DNA of 64,000 bases from Pseudomonadota bacterium (GTDB taxonomy: Bacteria > Pseudomonadota > Gammaproteobacteria > Steroidobacterales > Steroidobacteraceae), in the NCBI GenBank assembly GCA_021785405.1, contig JAJYFF010000001.1:1-64000 (forward strand), read 5' to 3'. Of the stretch, positions 54,454-64,000 are shown in pieces. Under the pieces are notes generated by a model. The model did no database searches and was not told where the DNA came from. It saw only the letters and a program-made list of their open reading frames with translations. Position numbers and translations under genes: made by a program. The first letter of the stretch is position 1. Every line of letters starts with the position of its first letter.

Positions 54454-55569
54454 GTGCATATGGCATCCACGGCCGGCGCGGTCTTCGGTCGACGCTTCGC
54501 GATCGGCGAGCAGCGAGTCGTAGTACCGCCAGAAATACAGTGCCTGCAGGCTGCGGACGCTGCCGTGTCGCAATTTGCGATGCGTTATTTGGCCTATCGC
54601 CGCCCGTTGCAGTTCCTGTCGGATGACCCGGGAAATCGCTGCGACATCTACTACCTATCCCCTTGGATGGTGATGGCGGTCGTCGACGTCGCGGCGCTCG
54701 ATCAATTCGAGAGCCCGCTGTCGGGTCAGAATATCGTCGAATTTCACTATCGGATGTCGGGCGCGATTGAAATTGCGGGTTCGTGGGGGGAATGCAGCCT
54801 CACGGAACCGTCGTGCCTGCTGTGGTTCCAGCCCAACGGTTGCGACGACGCGAGCGAAAGGCTCGGAAGCGTTTCTCCCGGGCGGGAGACTTGGGTGAGT
54901 CTCTATTGTGATCGCGCCTGGCTCGAACAGTTCAACGATGGAGTGAGCGCAATTCTCGATTCGGCGCTGTCAATCGACGACGACACGATTCCGGTGCCGA
55001 GCTATCGCGTGGGTCCTCATGTTGGTGCGACGATTCCGGTGCTTCGGGAAATGGTCCGGGCGAATCGGGAAGATCCCCTGCATTGGCTATATACGAGCGC
55101 GAAGGCCAACGAACTGCTGTATGAGACGCTGAGCAATATCCGCTTGATTGCGCCAGCGGTAGAGTGCCGTCTGAAGCTTACGCAGCGCGATCGCAAGGAA
55201 TTGCGCGCAATTCGTGACAAGCTGGCGGCGGATTTCGTCGCGCCGCCGCGGCTGCCTGTGATCGCGAGACGTGCCGGTATGAATTATTCGAAGCTATGTT
55301 CCGGTTTTCGACAACTCTTTGGCGAGTCGATCGCGGAGTTCGTACGTCGGCAGCGGCTCGAGTTCGCGCACGACCTACTGCGCACGTCGGAGCTCCAGGT
55401 CCGCGAGATCGCCCGTCAGGCGGGCTATGCTCACCATGGCAGCTTTACGAGCGCTTTTTCGCGACAGTTCGGCTGCTCGCCGAAACAAGTTCGCCGCGCA
55501 GGCGATGTGGCGCCCGATGCGAAGCCGGTCAATCGGATGCCGCGATACCGCAATTCCGTAACATCGTGA
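54454..55569 (+). CDS. AraC-family transcriptional regulator
   Basis: C-terminal double HTH: LPVIARRAGMNYSKLCSGFRQLFGESIAEFVRRQRLEFAHDLL...AGYAHHGSFTSAFSRQFGCSPKQVR. Confidence 0.92.
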   Translation: MHMASTAGAVFGRRFAIGEQRVVVPPEIQCLQAADAAVSQFAMRYLAYRRPLQFLSDDPGNRCDIYYLSPWMVMAVVDVAALDQFESPLSGQNIVEFHYRMSGAIEIAGSWGECSLTEPSCLLWFQPNGCDDASERLGSVSPGRETWVSLYCDRAWLEQFNDGVSAILDSALSIDDDTIPVPSYRVGPHVGATIPVLREMVRANREDPLHWLYTSAKANELLYETLSNIRLIAPAVECRLKLTQRDRKELRAIRDKLAADFVAPPRLPVIARRAGMNYSKLCSGFRQLFGESIAEFVRRQRLEFAHDLLRTSELQVREIARQAGYAHHGSFTSAFSRQFGCSPKQVRRAGDVAPDAKPVNRMPRYRNSVTS

Positions 55570-57013
55570 TCAGCGGCTCGAGCTGGCGACGGTAATTGCG
55601 CCAACGCCCGACCGAACTCGAGTAGATCGGCCGCCGCACTTGTGCCGCACTCGCGGTCCACGAAGCCGTCGGATTGCGTTCGATTTCCGTGGCGGCGGCG
55701 TCCCAGGTGAGTTCGCAGTGAGTTGCGATCTCGGCGCCGACGGTTAGTGGATCTCGGACGAGGCGCTCGTAATCGATCTCCATGAGCTGTGAGCCGACGA
55801 GGCCGCGCCAGTGATCGATCAGACGGTCATAGGCTGAGTAATATCGGGCGAGATCGTGGAGATCGTAGGTAAAGGGATAGCCGGCCGCGAACAGCGTCCG
55901 GAACATCGCAAAGCAGCTGTCGATCGGCGAGCGTCGTAGCAGCAGGATCTTGGCTCGGGGCAACGCTCGGTGAATGGCCCCGAGGTAGAGGTAGTTCAAC
56001 GGCAACTTCTCAACGATACGTATGGCGGCGGCACCGGGTCGCGCAAGCCGGATGTATTCCGCAGCAACTTTCGCTGGCTCCGCGCGCGCTGCACGCGCAA
56101 ATACGTCGCCGTCACCGGTCGCCGCGCGGAGTAATGCGTTGGAGAAATTGTCGGTTTCGCCGTTCGAGCGAACTCCTGCCAACCCGGTCAGCACTCGTTC
56201 GACCAGCGTGGTGCCCGATCGCGGCAGTCCGACGACGAATACGAATTGCGCCGACACGTCGACCGCTTCGTCGCCGATCGTCGGTGCGACGTGCGCCCGG
56301 TCGTAGACCTCGATGATCCTGCGAATCTTGCGCTCGTCGGTCGCGACGTCGTAGTCGAGGTGCTCGCGTCGCGCGCGGGCTGCGAGGTCGAAGTAGACGA
56401 AGGCCTCGTCGAAGCGCCCTAGGTCATCGAGTTCCTTGCCCAGGGCGTAGCCGAGAAACATGCGTGCGCGATGGTCGGTGGGGCGCCGTTCGAGTGCTCG
56501 CTGCATTGCGTCGACGTGGTGGTTGTCCGGCGACTGCGAGCGTAGCTCGGCGCGTAGCAGGTAACTCGGGTAGTGGTCGGGATCACTGGCGAGCGCGCGA
56601 TCGCAAGCGGACTCCGCTGCCGCCAATCGACCCAGGCTGCGCTCGCTGCAGGCGAGGTTGTACGACAAGCCTGGATCTGCGGGAGCAATCTGCGTCGCGC
56701 GTTGGTAAAGACGATTGGCTCGTTCGTGTTCGCCCAACCGCATCGAGACGTATGCCAATCCGTCGTAGGTCTCTGCATCGCCGGCGGAATCCAGCGCTAG
56801 CGCCCGGGCGACGGTGCGATCGGCGTCTGCGGTGCGACCCAATTGCAGCAAAATCAACGCGAGGAGCGCGTGCTCCCTCCGGCAATTCCGCGCTCCCTCC
56901 ACCGCACGCTCAGTCTGCGCGAGGGCTTCGCCCAATCGATGCCCGTCGAGCGCCTGGACGCTTGCGGCTGACGAGGACGGGAAGACTCGGGTCACCTGGG
57001 TTCTCCGGCGCAT
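55529..57013 (-). CDS. TPR-repeat-containing sulfotransferase
   Basis: N-terminal TPRs; FVFVVGLPRSGTTLVERVLTGL PAPS-binding loop; start inferred at MRRRTQVTRVF (frame open to 57112). Confidence 0.87.
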   Translation of the reverse strand: MRRRTQVTRVFPSSSAASVQALDGHRLGEALAQTERAVEGARNCRREHALLALILLQLGRTADADRTVARALALDSAGDAETYDGLAYVSMRLGEHERANRLYQRATQIAPADPGLSYNLACSERSLGRLAAAESACDRALASDPDHYPSYLLRAELRSQSPDNHHVDAMQRALERRPTDHRARMFLGYALGKELDDLGRFDEAFVYFDLAARARREHLDYDVATDERKIRRIIEVYDRAHVAPTIGDEAVDVSAQFVFVVGLPRSGTTLVERVLTGLAGVRSNGETDNFSNALLRAATGDGDVFARAARAEPAKVAAEYIRLARPGAAAIRIVEKLPLNYLYLGAIHRALPRAKILLLRRSPIDSCFAMFRTLFAAGYPFTYDLHDLARYYSAYDRLIDHWRGLVGSQLMEIDYERLVRDPLTVGAEIATHCELTWDAAATEIERNPTASWTASAAQVRRPIYSSSVGRWRNYRRQLEPLITMLRNCGIAASD

Positions 57014-57164
57014 CCAGCAGGGGAGGGTCTGGTTTGCGGGCGAGGACGCGGTAAATCCATGCTGCCATGCTAGCTTAGACAGCAGACGACCGCCTGAATT
57101 GTGGCGGTGCAAAAAGTCGGTGGATGGGCCCGGGGCGAAGTCGGAGACGGCAGGGCATCGGCTG

Positions 57165-57248
57165 GTCGGGCACGGCGGTGGCCGACGGTCGGGAGCCGTC
57201 TCGCATAAGCCTTTCGGATCAGTGAGTTGACGAGGTGCCGCGGGAGCG
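57165..57248. repeat. 84-bp direct repeat, copy 2 (orphan duplicate of mutS 5' end)
   Basis: gtcgggcacggcggtggccgacggtcgggagccgtctcgcataagcctttcggatcagtgagttgacgaggtgccgcgggagcg; differs from copy 1 at two positions. Confidence 0.97.
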
Positions 57249-57289
57249 CGGTCGTGCTCAACCGCCCGCGCGACCGGTTACAATGCATT

Positions 57290-57817
57290 ATGCGCAATGA
57301 TCTGCCGTTACGCACGGCGGTGCACTCGGAACGCTGGCTGCTCGCGATCTTGTTGGCGGTGGCGGTCTTCATCCTCGCGACGATCGCGCGGATACCGCCG
57401 ATCACGGCGGCGCATTTCACCGGTTCCGGCGTTCCCAACGGCTTGATGTCGAAAGGCCGATACCTGACGTTCTTGCTGGTATTCGCGATCGGACTCCCGG
57501 CGTTCATCGGCTTCGTGCCGGCGCGCGGGCTGGGCGGCCCCGCGCCGAGAGTCAACCTGCCCAATCGGGAATACTGGTTCGCCCCCGAGCGTCGAGACCA
57601 GGCCGTCGCGATGTTAAGGCGCTATTTCGCGCACATCGGTGCGGGAGTGGCCGTGTTCATGGCGTTCATTCATTGGCTCATTCTCCGCGCGAATGCGCAG
57701 CGCCCGCCGCATCTCGAGGCGTCCGCGCTCGTCCTCGGGACCGCGCTGTTCGTGACGGCGATGCTGTTGCGCTCGATCGCGCTCGTGATCGCGTTTCGCG
57801 GCGGCGCCGAGCGCTGA
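57290..57817 (+). CDS. Small membrane protein, DUF1648-like
   Basis: PPITAAHFTGSGVPNGLMSKGRYLTFLLVF; four hydrophobic segments. Confidence 0.65.
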   Translation: MRNDLPLRTAVHSERWLLAILLAVAVFILATIARIPPITAAHFTGSGVPNGLMSKGRYLTFLLVFAIGLPAFIGFVPARGLGGPAPRVNLPNREYWFAPERRDQAVAMLRRYFAHIGAGVAVFMAFIHWLILRANAQRPPHLEASALVLGTALFVTAMLLRSIALVIAFRGGAER

Positions 57818-57835
57818 GCGGCTCGCTACCGTCGA

Positions 57836-58333
57836 ATGACCCTCCCCAGCGACGAAACCCTGGATCGACTCGCGGCCCGCGTCGGTCGGCACGCGCTCGC
57901 GCGGGGCCTCACGATCGCGACCGCCGAGTCCTGTACCGGCGGCTGGATCGGCAAGGCGCTGACCGACGTGTCGGGCAGTTCGGCATGGTTCATCGAGGGC
58001 TTCATCACGTACAGCGATGCGGCGAAGCGCCGACTCGGCGTGCCGGCGCGGGTGCTCGCGGCGCAGGGCGCGGTCAGCGAAGCGGTCGTCCGGGCGATGG
58101 CGCGGTCGGCGCTCGCGCGCAGCGGCGCCGATCGGGCGGTCGCGGTCAGCGGCATCGCCGGGCCGACGGGGGCGGTCCCGGGCAAGCCCGTCGGCACGGT
58201 GTGGATTGGTTGGGTTCGGCGCGGCCGGGGGCGCCCGCGGGTCATCGCCCGGGGGTATCACTTCCGCGGCGACCGGGACGCGGTGCGGCGCCAGAGCGTC
58301 GCGGCGGCGCTGCGCGGACTCCTCGACCGATGA
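57836..58333 (+). CDS. pncC: Nicotinamide-nucleotide amidase (CinA C-terminal domain family)
   Basis: IATAESCTGGWIGKALTDVSGSSAWFIEGFITYSDAAKRRLGVP. Confidence 0.95.
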   Translation: MTLPSDETLDRLAARVGRHALARGLTIATAESCTGGWIGKALTDVSGSSAWFIEGFITYSDAAKRRLGVPARVLAAQGAVSEAVVRAMARSALARSGADRAVAVSGIAGPTGAVPGKPVGTVWIGWVRRGRGRPRVIARGYHFRGDRDAVRRQSVAAALRGLLDR

Positions 58334-58878
58334 GTGCGGCAGCGGTCGATCGGCTGTTCTTCGCGGTGTGGCCGAGCGAGGCGGAGCGCGCCGCGATGGC
58401 GGCGGTCGCCGCGCGGCTCGAACTCGGGCCAGGCATCCGGCGCGTCGCGGCCGAGGACTACCACGTGACCGTCGCATTCGTCGGCGAGGTGCCGGTCGCG
58501 CGCATCGAGGCGCTGATCGGGATCGGTGCGGCGAGCGCCCGGGGACCTTGTGCGCTGGCGTTCGACGCCTACGAGTATTGGCCGAAGCCTGAAGTCGTGG
58601 TCGCCGCGGCGCGGCAGATCCCGGCGAACCTCGATCGCCTGTGGCGCGCACTGCACGAGCGGCTCGGCGCGATCGGGTGTGGCCTCGATCCGAAGCGACT
58701 GCGGCCGCACGTGACGCTCGCCCGCGGGGTGGCGGACGACCCAGCGCTGCCGTCGCCGCCGGCGTGCGCTTGGAACGTGACGGACCTGTGCCTGATGCGC
58801 TCCGCGCGCGGCCGTACGACGCCCGCTTATACAGTAGTCGCCCGGTGGCCACTACTGGATGAACCGGCGTCGGGCTGA
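58330..58878 (+). CDS. thpR: RNA 2',3'-cyclic phosphodiesterase
   Basis: RLFFAVWPSEAERAAM; two HxT motifs (YHVTVAFVGEV, RPHVTLARG). Confidence 0.92.
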   Translation: MSAAAVDRLFFAVWPSEAERAAMAAVAARLELGPGIRRVAAEDYHVTVAFVGEVPVARIEALIGIGAASARGPCALAFDAYEYWPKPEVVVAAARQIPANLDRLWRALHERLGAIGCGLDPKRLRPHVTLARGVADDPALPSPPACAWNVTDLCLMRSARGRTTPAYTVVARWPLLDEPASG

Positions 58879-58942
58879 GAAAACGGCGCGAATCGGCGAC
58901 TAATCGCCCGAGCGGGCGACGACGGATGTGAAATAATACGCA

Positions 58943-58957
58943 CTCGAATTTTTCGAG
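58943..58957 (+). promoter_or_regulatory. Inverted repeat overlapping recA ribosome binding site
   Basis: CTCGAA-TTT-TTCGAG directly upstream of recA; 3' arm includes the GAG of the GAGGTG SD-like sequence. Confidence 0.45.
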
Positions 58958-58967
58958 GTGTTTCCCC

Positions 58968-59999
<1,032 letters not shown>

Positions 60000-60002
60000 G
60001 GC

Positions 60003-60488
60003 CTGGGCCGCGAACCGGTCGACCCGCAGGATGGGCGCGCGGCGCGCAAAGCCGCGCTCGACGCGCTCGCACGACGCGACCATCCCTCGGGGGCGCTGCG
60101 CCGACGGCTCGTCGACCGGGGATTCGATCCCGCGCTCGCCGAGCGCGTGGTCGCCGCCCTCGTCGCCGAGAAGCTGGTCGATGACGACCGGTACGTCGAG
60201 AACCTGATCGCCTACCGGGCCGGCCGCGGCCAGGGCCCGGTGCGGGTCCGCGCGGATCTACGGCAGGCCGGCGTCGACGCGGAACTCGTCGACGAGGGGA
60301 TCGACCGCTACGGCGGCTGGCTCGCCGCCCTGGAAGCGGCCCGTCGCAAGAAATTCGGCGCCTCTCGGCCGCAGGCATACGCCGAGCGGATGCGGCAGGC
60401 GCGGTTCTTGAGTTACCGCGGTTTCACGAGCGCCCAGATCCATTCCGTTCTAGGATCGAGCGTGGACATCGAAGACTGGCCGACATGA
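60003..60488 (+). CDS. recX: Regulatory protein RecX, apparent CTG start
   Basis: [31 protein letters not shown]...[43 protein letters not shown] at 59988-59994, 8 nt before CTG 60003. Confidence 0.88.
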   Translation: MGREPVDPQDGRAARKAALDALARRDHPSGALRRRLVDRGFDPALAERVVAALVAEKLVDDDRYVENLIAYRAGRGQGPVRVRADLRQAGVDAELVDEGIDRYGGWLAALEAARRKKFGASRPQAYAERMRQARFLSYRGFTSAQIHSVLGSSVDIEDWPT

Positions 60489-63118
60489 AACGAGAATCGC
60501 AGAAACTTCGCTACATGACGAGCGCGGAGATCCGCGCGAGCTTCCTGGAGTTCTTCCGCAAGAACGGGCACACGATCGTGCCGTCGAGTCCGCTCGTTCC
60601 CGGGAACGACCCGACCTTGCTGTTCACCAATGCCGGCATGGTCCAATTCAAGGACGTGTTCCTCGGCAAGGACCGTCGCGACTACACCCGCGCGGCGAGC
60701 GCGCAGCGCTGTGTCCGCGCCGGCGGCAAGCATAACGACCTCGAGAACGTCGGCTATACCGCGCGGCATCACACGTTCTTCGAGATGCTCGGCAATTTCA
60801 GCTTCGGCGACTACTTCAAGCGCGAGGCGATCCACTTTGCGTGGAATTTCGTGACCGGGACCCTCGGAATCCCGAAGGAGCGGCTCTGGGTCACGGTGTT
60901 CCGCGAAGACGACGAAGCCGAGCGCGTCTGGGTCGACGAGATCGGCGTGGATCCGACCCGCTGCGCACGGCTCGGCGAGCAATCGAATTTCTGGCAGATG
61001 GGCGACACCGGTCCCTGCGGCCCGTGCACCGAGATCTTCTACGATCACGGCCCGGACATACCGGGCGGCCCGCCGGGTTCGCCCGACGAGGACGGTGATC
61101 GCTACGTCGAGATCTGGAATCTCGTGTTCATGCAGTACGAGCGCTCGAGCGACGGCGTGCTCACGCCGCTGCCGAAGCCCTCGGTCGATACGGGCATGGG
61201 TCTCGAGCGCGTCGCCGCGGTGATGCAAGGCGTCCATAGCAACTACCAGATCGACCTGTTCGAGTCGCTGATCCGGGCGGCCGGCGCAGTGTGCGGCGTG
61301 ACCGATCTCGCCTCGCCGAGCCTGCGGGTGATCGCGGACCACATACGCGCGAGCACGTTCCTGATCGTCGACGGCGTCGTGCCGTCGAACGAGGGCCGAG
61401 GCTATGTCCTGCGCCGCATCGTGCGGCGTGCGATCCGCCACGGCTACAAGCTCGGCGTGACGCGGCCGTTCTTCCATCGCCTGGTCGGTGCGGTGGTCCG
61501 CGAAATGGGCGCGCAGTACCCGGAGCTCGTCGCCGGCGAGGCGCTCGCGACGAGCACCCTGGAGCACGAGGAAGCGCGGTTCGCCGAGACGCTCGCGACC
61601 GGGATGGCGCTGCTCGACGAAGTGACCGCGCATCTTGCCGGCAAGGTGATTCCCGGCGAGACCGTGTTCAAGCTCTACGACACCTTCGGGTTTCCGGTCG
61701 ACCTGACCGCGGACGTGGCCCGCGAACGCGGCCTCACGATCGACGAGGCGGGCTTCGAGGTGGCGATGGACGCGCAGCGGGATCGCGCGCGCGCGGCGAG
61801 CAAGTTCACCGCCGACCTGAGCGACTCGGTGAAGATCGACGAGAAGACGACGTTCAGCGGCTACGAGCAGCTCGCGGACTCCGGCCGCGTGACGGCACTG
61901 ATCGCGGACGGGGTGCTCGTCGACGCGCTCGCAGCCGGACAGCCGGGCCGAGTGATCCTCGATCACACGCCATTCTACGCCGAGAGCGGCGGGCAGATCG
62001 GCGACGCGGGCGTGCTCCGCGGCGGCGCGGGTGCCCGCTTCGAGGTGAGCGACACGCAGAAGCTCGGTGCGGCGTTCGCGCATGCCGGCGTGCTCACGCA
62101 CGGCGAGATCCGCGTCGGCGACCGTCTGCAGGCGCAGGTCGACGAGGATCGCCGCCGCGCGATCGCGCGCAATCACTCCGCGACCCATCTGCTGCACGCC
62201 GCGCTGCGCGAAGTGCTCGGCGCGCACGTCCAGCAGAAAGGCTCGCTCGTCGCCGCGGACCGGTTACGGTTCGATTTCTCCCATTCCCGGGCGATGACCG
62301 CGGAGGAGATCGGCCGCGTCGAGCGGCGCGTCAACGCCGTGATTCGCGCGAACGCCACCGCCGAGACTCGCGTGATGAGTTTCGATGCCGCGGTCGCCGC
62401 CGGCGCGATGGCGCTGTTCGGCGAGAAGTACGCGCAGGACGTGCGCGTGCTGAAGATCGGCGAATTCTCGATGGAGCTGTGTGGCGGTACCCACGTGGCG
62501 CGCGCCGGCGACATCGGGCTGTTCAAGATCGTCGCGGAAACCGGTGTCGCGGCGGGCGTGCGTCGCATCGAAGCGCTGACCGGCGAAGCGGCCTACGACT
62601 GGATCGCCGCCAGCGAACGGTTGTTGGCCGAGCTCGGCACGCTGGTGCGCGGTGGGCGCAGCGATGTCGAACAAAAAGTGCGCGACCTGCTCGAGCGATC
62701 GCGCAAGCTCGAGAAGGAAGTGACGCAACTCAAAGCGCGGCTGGCGAGTGGTGGGAGCAGCGATCTCGCAACTGCAGCAAAAGAAGTCAACGGCGTGAAG
62801 GTTTTGGCGATGCGCGTCGAGGAGACCGATCCGCAGAGTCTGCGCAGCGCGGTCGACCGCCTGAAGAGCAGCCTCGGCGACTCCGTCGTCGTGCTCGGCG
62901 CGGCGCATGAGGGAAAGGTGTCATTTGTCGTCGGGGTTTCCCCTAATGTGAGCACGCGCATCAAGGCGGGGGAGATCGCCAGCATGGTCGCCGGCGAGGT
63001 CGGTGGACGTGGCGGCGGCCGCGCCGATTTCGCGCAAGCCGGCGGAAATCAGCCACAAAATCTCTCGCAAGCGCTCGATCGCGTGGAACCCTGGGTCCGC
63101 AGTCGCCTCGCGGAATGA
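60485..63118 (+). CDS. alaS: Alanyl-tRNA synthetase
   Basis: [51 protein letters not shown]. Confidence 0.98.
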   Translation: MKRESQKLRYMTSAEIRASFLEFFRKNGHTIVPSSPLVPGNDPTLLFTNAGMVQFKDVFLGKDRRDYTRAASAQRCVRAGGKHNDLENVGYTARHHTFFEMLGNFSFGDYFKREAIHFAWNFVTGTLGIPKERLWVTVFREDDEAERVWVDEIGVDPTRCARLGEQSNFWQMGDTGPCGPCTEIFYDHGPDIPGGPPGSPDEDGDRYVEIWNLVFMQYERSSDGVLTPLPKPSVDTGMGLERVAAVMQGVHSNYQIDLFESLIRAAGAVCGVTDLASPSLRVIADHIRASTFLIVDGVVPSNEGRGYVLRRIVRRAIRHGYKLGVTRPFFHRLVGAVVREMGAQYPELVAGEALATSTLEHEEARFAETLATGMALLDEVTAHLAGKVIPGETVFKLYDTFGFPVDLTADVARERGLTIDEAGFEVAMDAQRDRARAASKFTADLSDSVKIDEKTTFSGYEQLADSGRVTALIADGVLVDALAAGQPGRVILDHTPFYAESGGQIGDAGVLRGGAGARFEVSDTQKLGAAFAHAGVLTHGEIRVGDRLQAQVDEDRRRAIARNHSATHLLHAALREVLGAHVQQKGSLVAADRLRFDFSHSRAMTAEEIGRVERRVNAVIRANATAETRVMSFDAAVAAGAMALFGEKYAQDVRVLKIGEFSMELCGGTHVARAGDIGLFKIVAETGVAAGVRRIEALTGEAAYDWIAASERLLAELGTLVRGGRSDVEQKVRDLLERSRKLEKEVTQLKARLASGGSSDLATAAKEVNGVKVLAMRVEETDPQSLRSAVDRLKSSLGDSVVVLGAAHEGKVSFVVGVSPNVSTRIKAGEIASMVAGEVGGRGGGRADFAQAGGNQPQNLSQALDRVEPWVRSRLAE

Positions 63119-63374
63119 CCCTGCGTCGCAGTGCGTCGACCCCGTGCGCGGCCCGTCGGCGCGCGGCGACGGTCTAGGGTTTTTTGTCACACGCGTGATA
63201 AGTTACCGACTGCGGAAGACCGGCTCCGGTAGGCTTGCCGCAGGACGGTGACGCGGGGCAACTCTCACCGATCACGATGCACTCTCGGATCGAACGAATC
63301 AGGATTTGACTTGCCTATTGATATGACGGTGACCGTGATCGCGGAATGACCGCGCCCGGGGGCGCCAGGAGTCG

Positions 63375-63623
63375 ATGATGTTGATTTTGACGAGACGGAT
63401 CGGCGAGACCTTGATGATTGGTGAAGAAGTGACCGTCACGGTGCTCGGCGTCAAAGGAAATCAGGTGCGTATCGGCGTGAACGCGCCCAAGGACGTCGCG
63501 GTGCACCGCGAAGAGATCTTCGAGCGCATCAAGCGCGAGGAGCAAGGCGGGGCGTCGAGTCATCCGGACGGTCACGGAGACGACCAGTCGGCCCGACCGG
63601 CGCTCAAACTCGGCGGTCGTTGA
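63375..63623 (+). CDS. csrA: Carbon storage regulator CsrA with extended C-terminus
   Basis: [51 protein letters not shown]. Confidence 0.96.
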   Translation: MMLILTRRIGETLMIGEEVTVTVLGVKGNQVRIGVNAPKDVAVHREEIFERIKREEQGGASSHPDGHGDDQSARPALKLGGR

Positions 63624-63728
63624 TCGACCGGCCGCGCCAGCCTCTCTCGACACGGCAGGGTTTTTGATTTGGCCCGCGCGGGCGGGTATCATCGCGCGCT
63701 CCGCCGAGGGTATCGTTCAGCGCCCGCC

Positions 63729-63819
63729 GGAGAGATGGCCGAGTGGTCGAAGGCGCACCCCTGCTAAGGGTGTATGGGTCAAAAGCCCATCGAGGGTTCG
63801 AATCCCTCTCTCTCCGCCA
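63729..63819 (+). tRNA. tRNA-Ser (anticodon GCT)
   Basis: GGAGAGA acceptor pairs with TCTCTCC; anticodon arm CACCC-CTGCTAA-GGGTG; GGTTCGAATCC T-loop; encoded CCA; long variable arm. Confidence 0.97.
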
Positions 63820-63863
63820 AATTCGTCGCGCAATATCCACCAGCCGCTCGGCATTCGCGCGGG

Positions 63864-64000
63864 TCAGGGGTCTCGGGGGACGCGGCGGCCCGCCGCGTCG
63901 ATCAGCGGTTCGCCATCTTCCTTGTAGAACGGACCCTTCTGGGGCAGCGGCAGGATGTCCAGCACCGCCTCCGACGGCCGGCAAAGCTTCGTGCCCCACG
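63864..64000 (-). CDS. C-terminal fragment of uncharacterised protein (truncated by window end)
   Basis: Open minus-strand frame ...GTKLCRPSEAVLDILPLPQKGPFYKEDGEPLIDAAGRRVPRDP* with protein-like composition. Confidence 0.5.
   Translation of the reverse strand, partial: WGTKLCRPSEAVLDILPLPQKGPFYKEDGEPLIDAAGRRVPRDP

Larger units (their letters stand above)
41902..57164. mobile_element. 15.3 kb genomic island bounded by 84-bp direct repeats, inserted between mutS and the pncC-recA block
   Basis: Flanking direct repeats; interrupts a commonly conserved mutS/pncC(cinA)/recA neighbourhood; accessory gene content; no integrase or transposase recognised inside. Confidence 0.7.

Noticed and set aside
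41818-57248. CRISPR or IS-element interpretation of the 84-bp repeat
   Set aside because: Only two copies 15 kb apart, derived from mutS; no spacers, cas genes, transposase or terminal inverted repeats.
63729-63819. tRNA-Ser as an island attachment site
   Set aside because: No second copy of the tRNA 3' end and no integrase in the window.
63604-63999. Minus-strand ORF across tRNA-Ser containing RERDSNPRW
   Set aside because: Known artefact of translating antisense tRNA-Ser; only the separate frame ending at 63864 looks protein-like.

Overview
High-GC gammaproteobacterial chromosome segment (Xanthomonadales/Nevskiales-like gene content; taxon not determinable here), densely coding, with no transposase, phage or CRISPR genes recognised. 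Conserved backbone: mutT-like (partial)/yacG/zapD/coaE/pilDCBA, pilSR, sucCD, nadE, bamD, rluD, pgeF, clpB, fmdB, aspS, nudB, mutS, pncC, thpR, recA, recX, alaS, csrA, tRNA-Ser(GCT). Three accessory regions stand out. (1) A translationally coupled glycosylation/export operon (7.3-15.8 kb) sits between pilA and pilSR and contains a duplicated pair of large polytopic membrane proteins plus two GtrA-family proteins. (2) An ECF sigma/anti-sigma module (31.7-36.1 kb) is inserted between fmdB and aspS. It includes a subtilisin, a Gly-rich secreted protein and a DUF4382 lipoprotein, and three of its transcription units carry the same promoter-like motif, GGGAAGAAA-N15-CGT(C/A). (3) A 15.3 kb catabolic/uptake island (41.9-57.2 kb) lies between mutS and the pncC-recA block and is bounded by an 84-bp direct repeat (82/84 identical) of the 5' end of mutS. 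It carries a TonB receptor, a secreted FDFWVGTW protein, an S15/CocE hydrolase, a POT transporter, a Rieske oxygenase, a FAD/GcvT demethylase-like protein, a non-pyrrolysine MttB, an AraC regulator and a TPR-sulfotransferase. Other notable points are a perfect sigma54 promoter for pilA, a likely CTG-initiated recX in frame behind the recA stop, and a histone-like basic tail on SucD.
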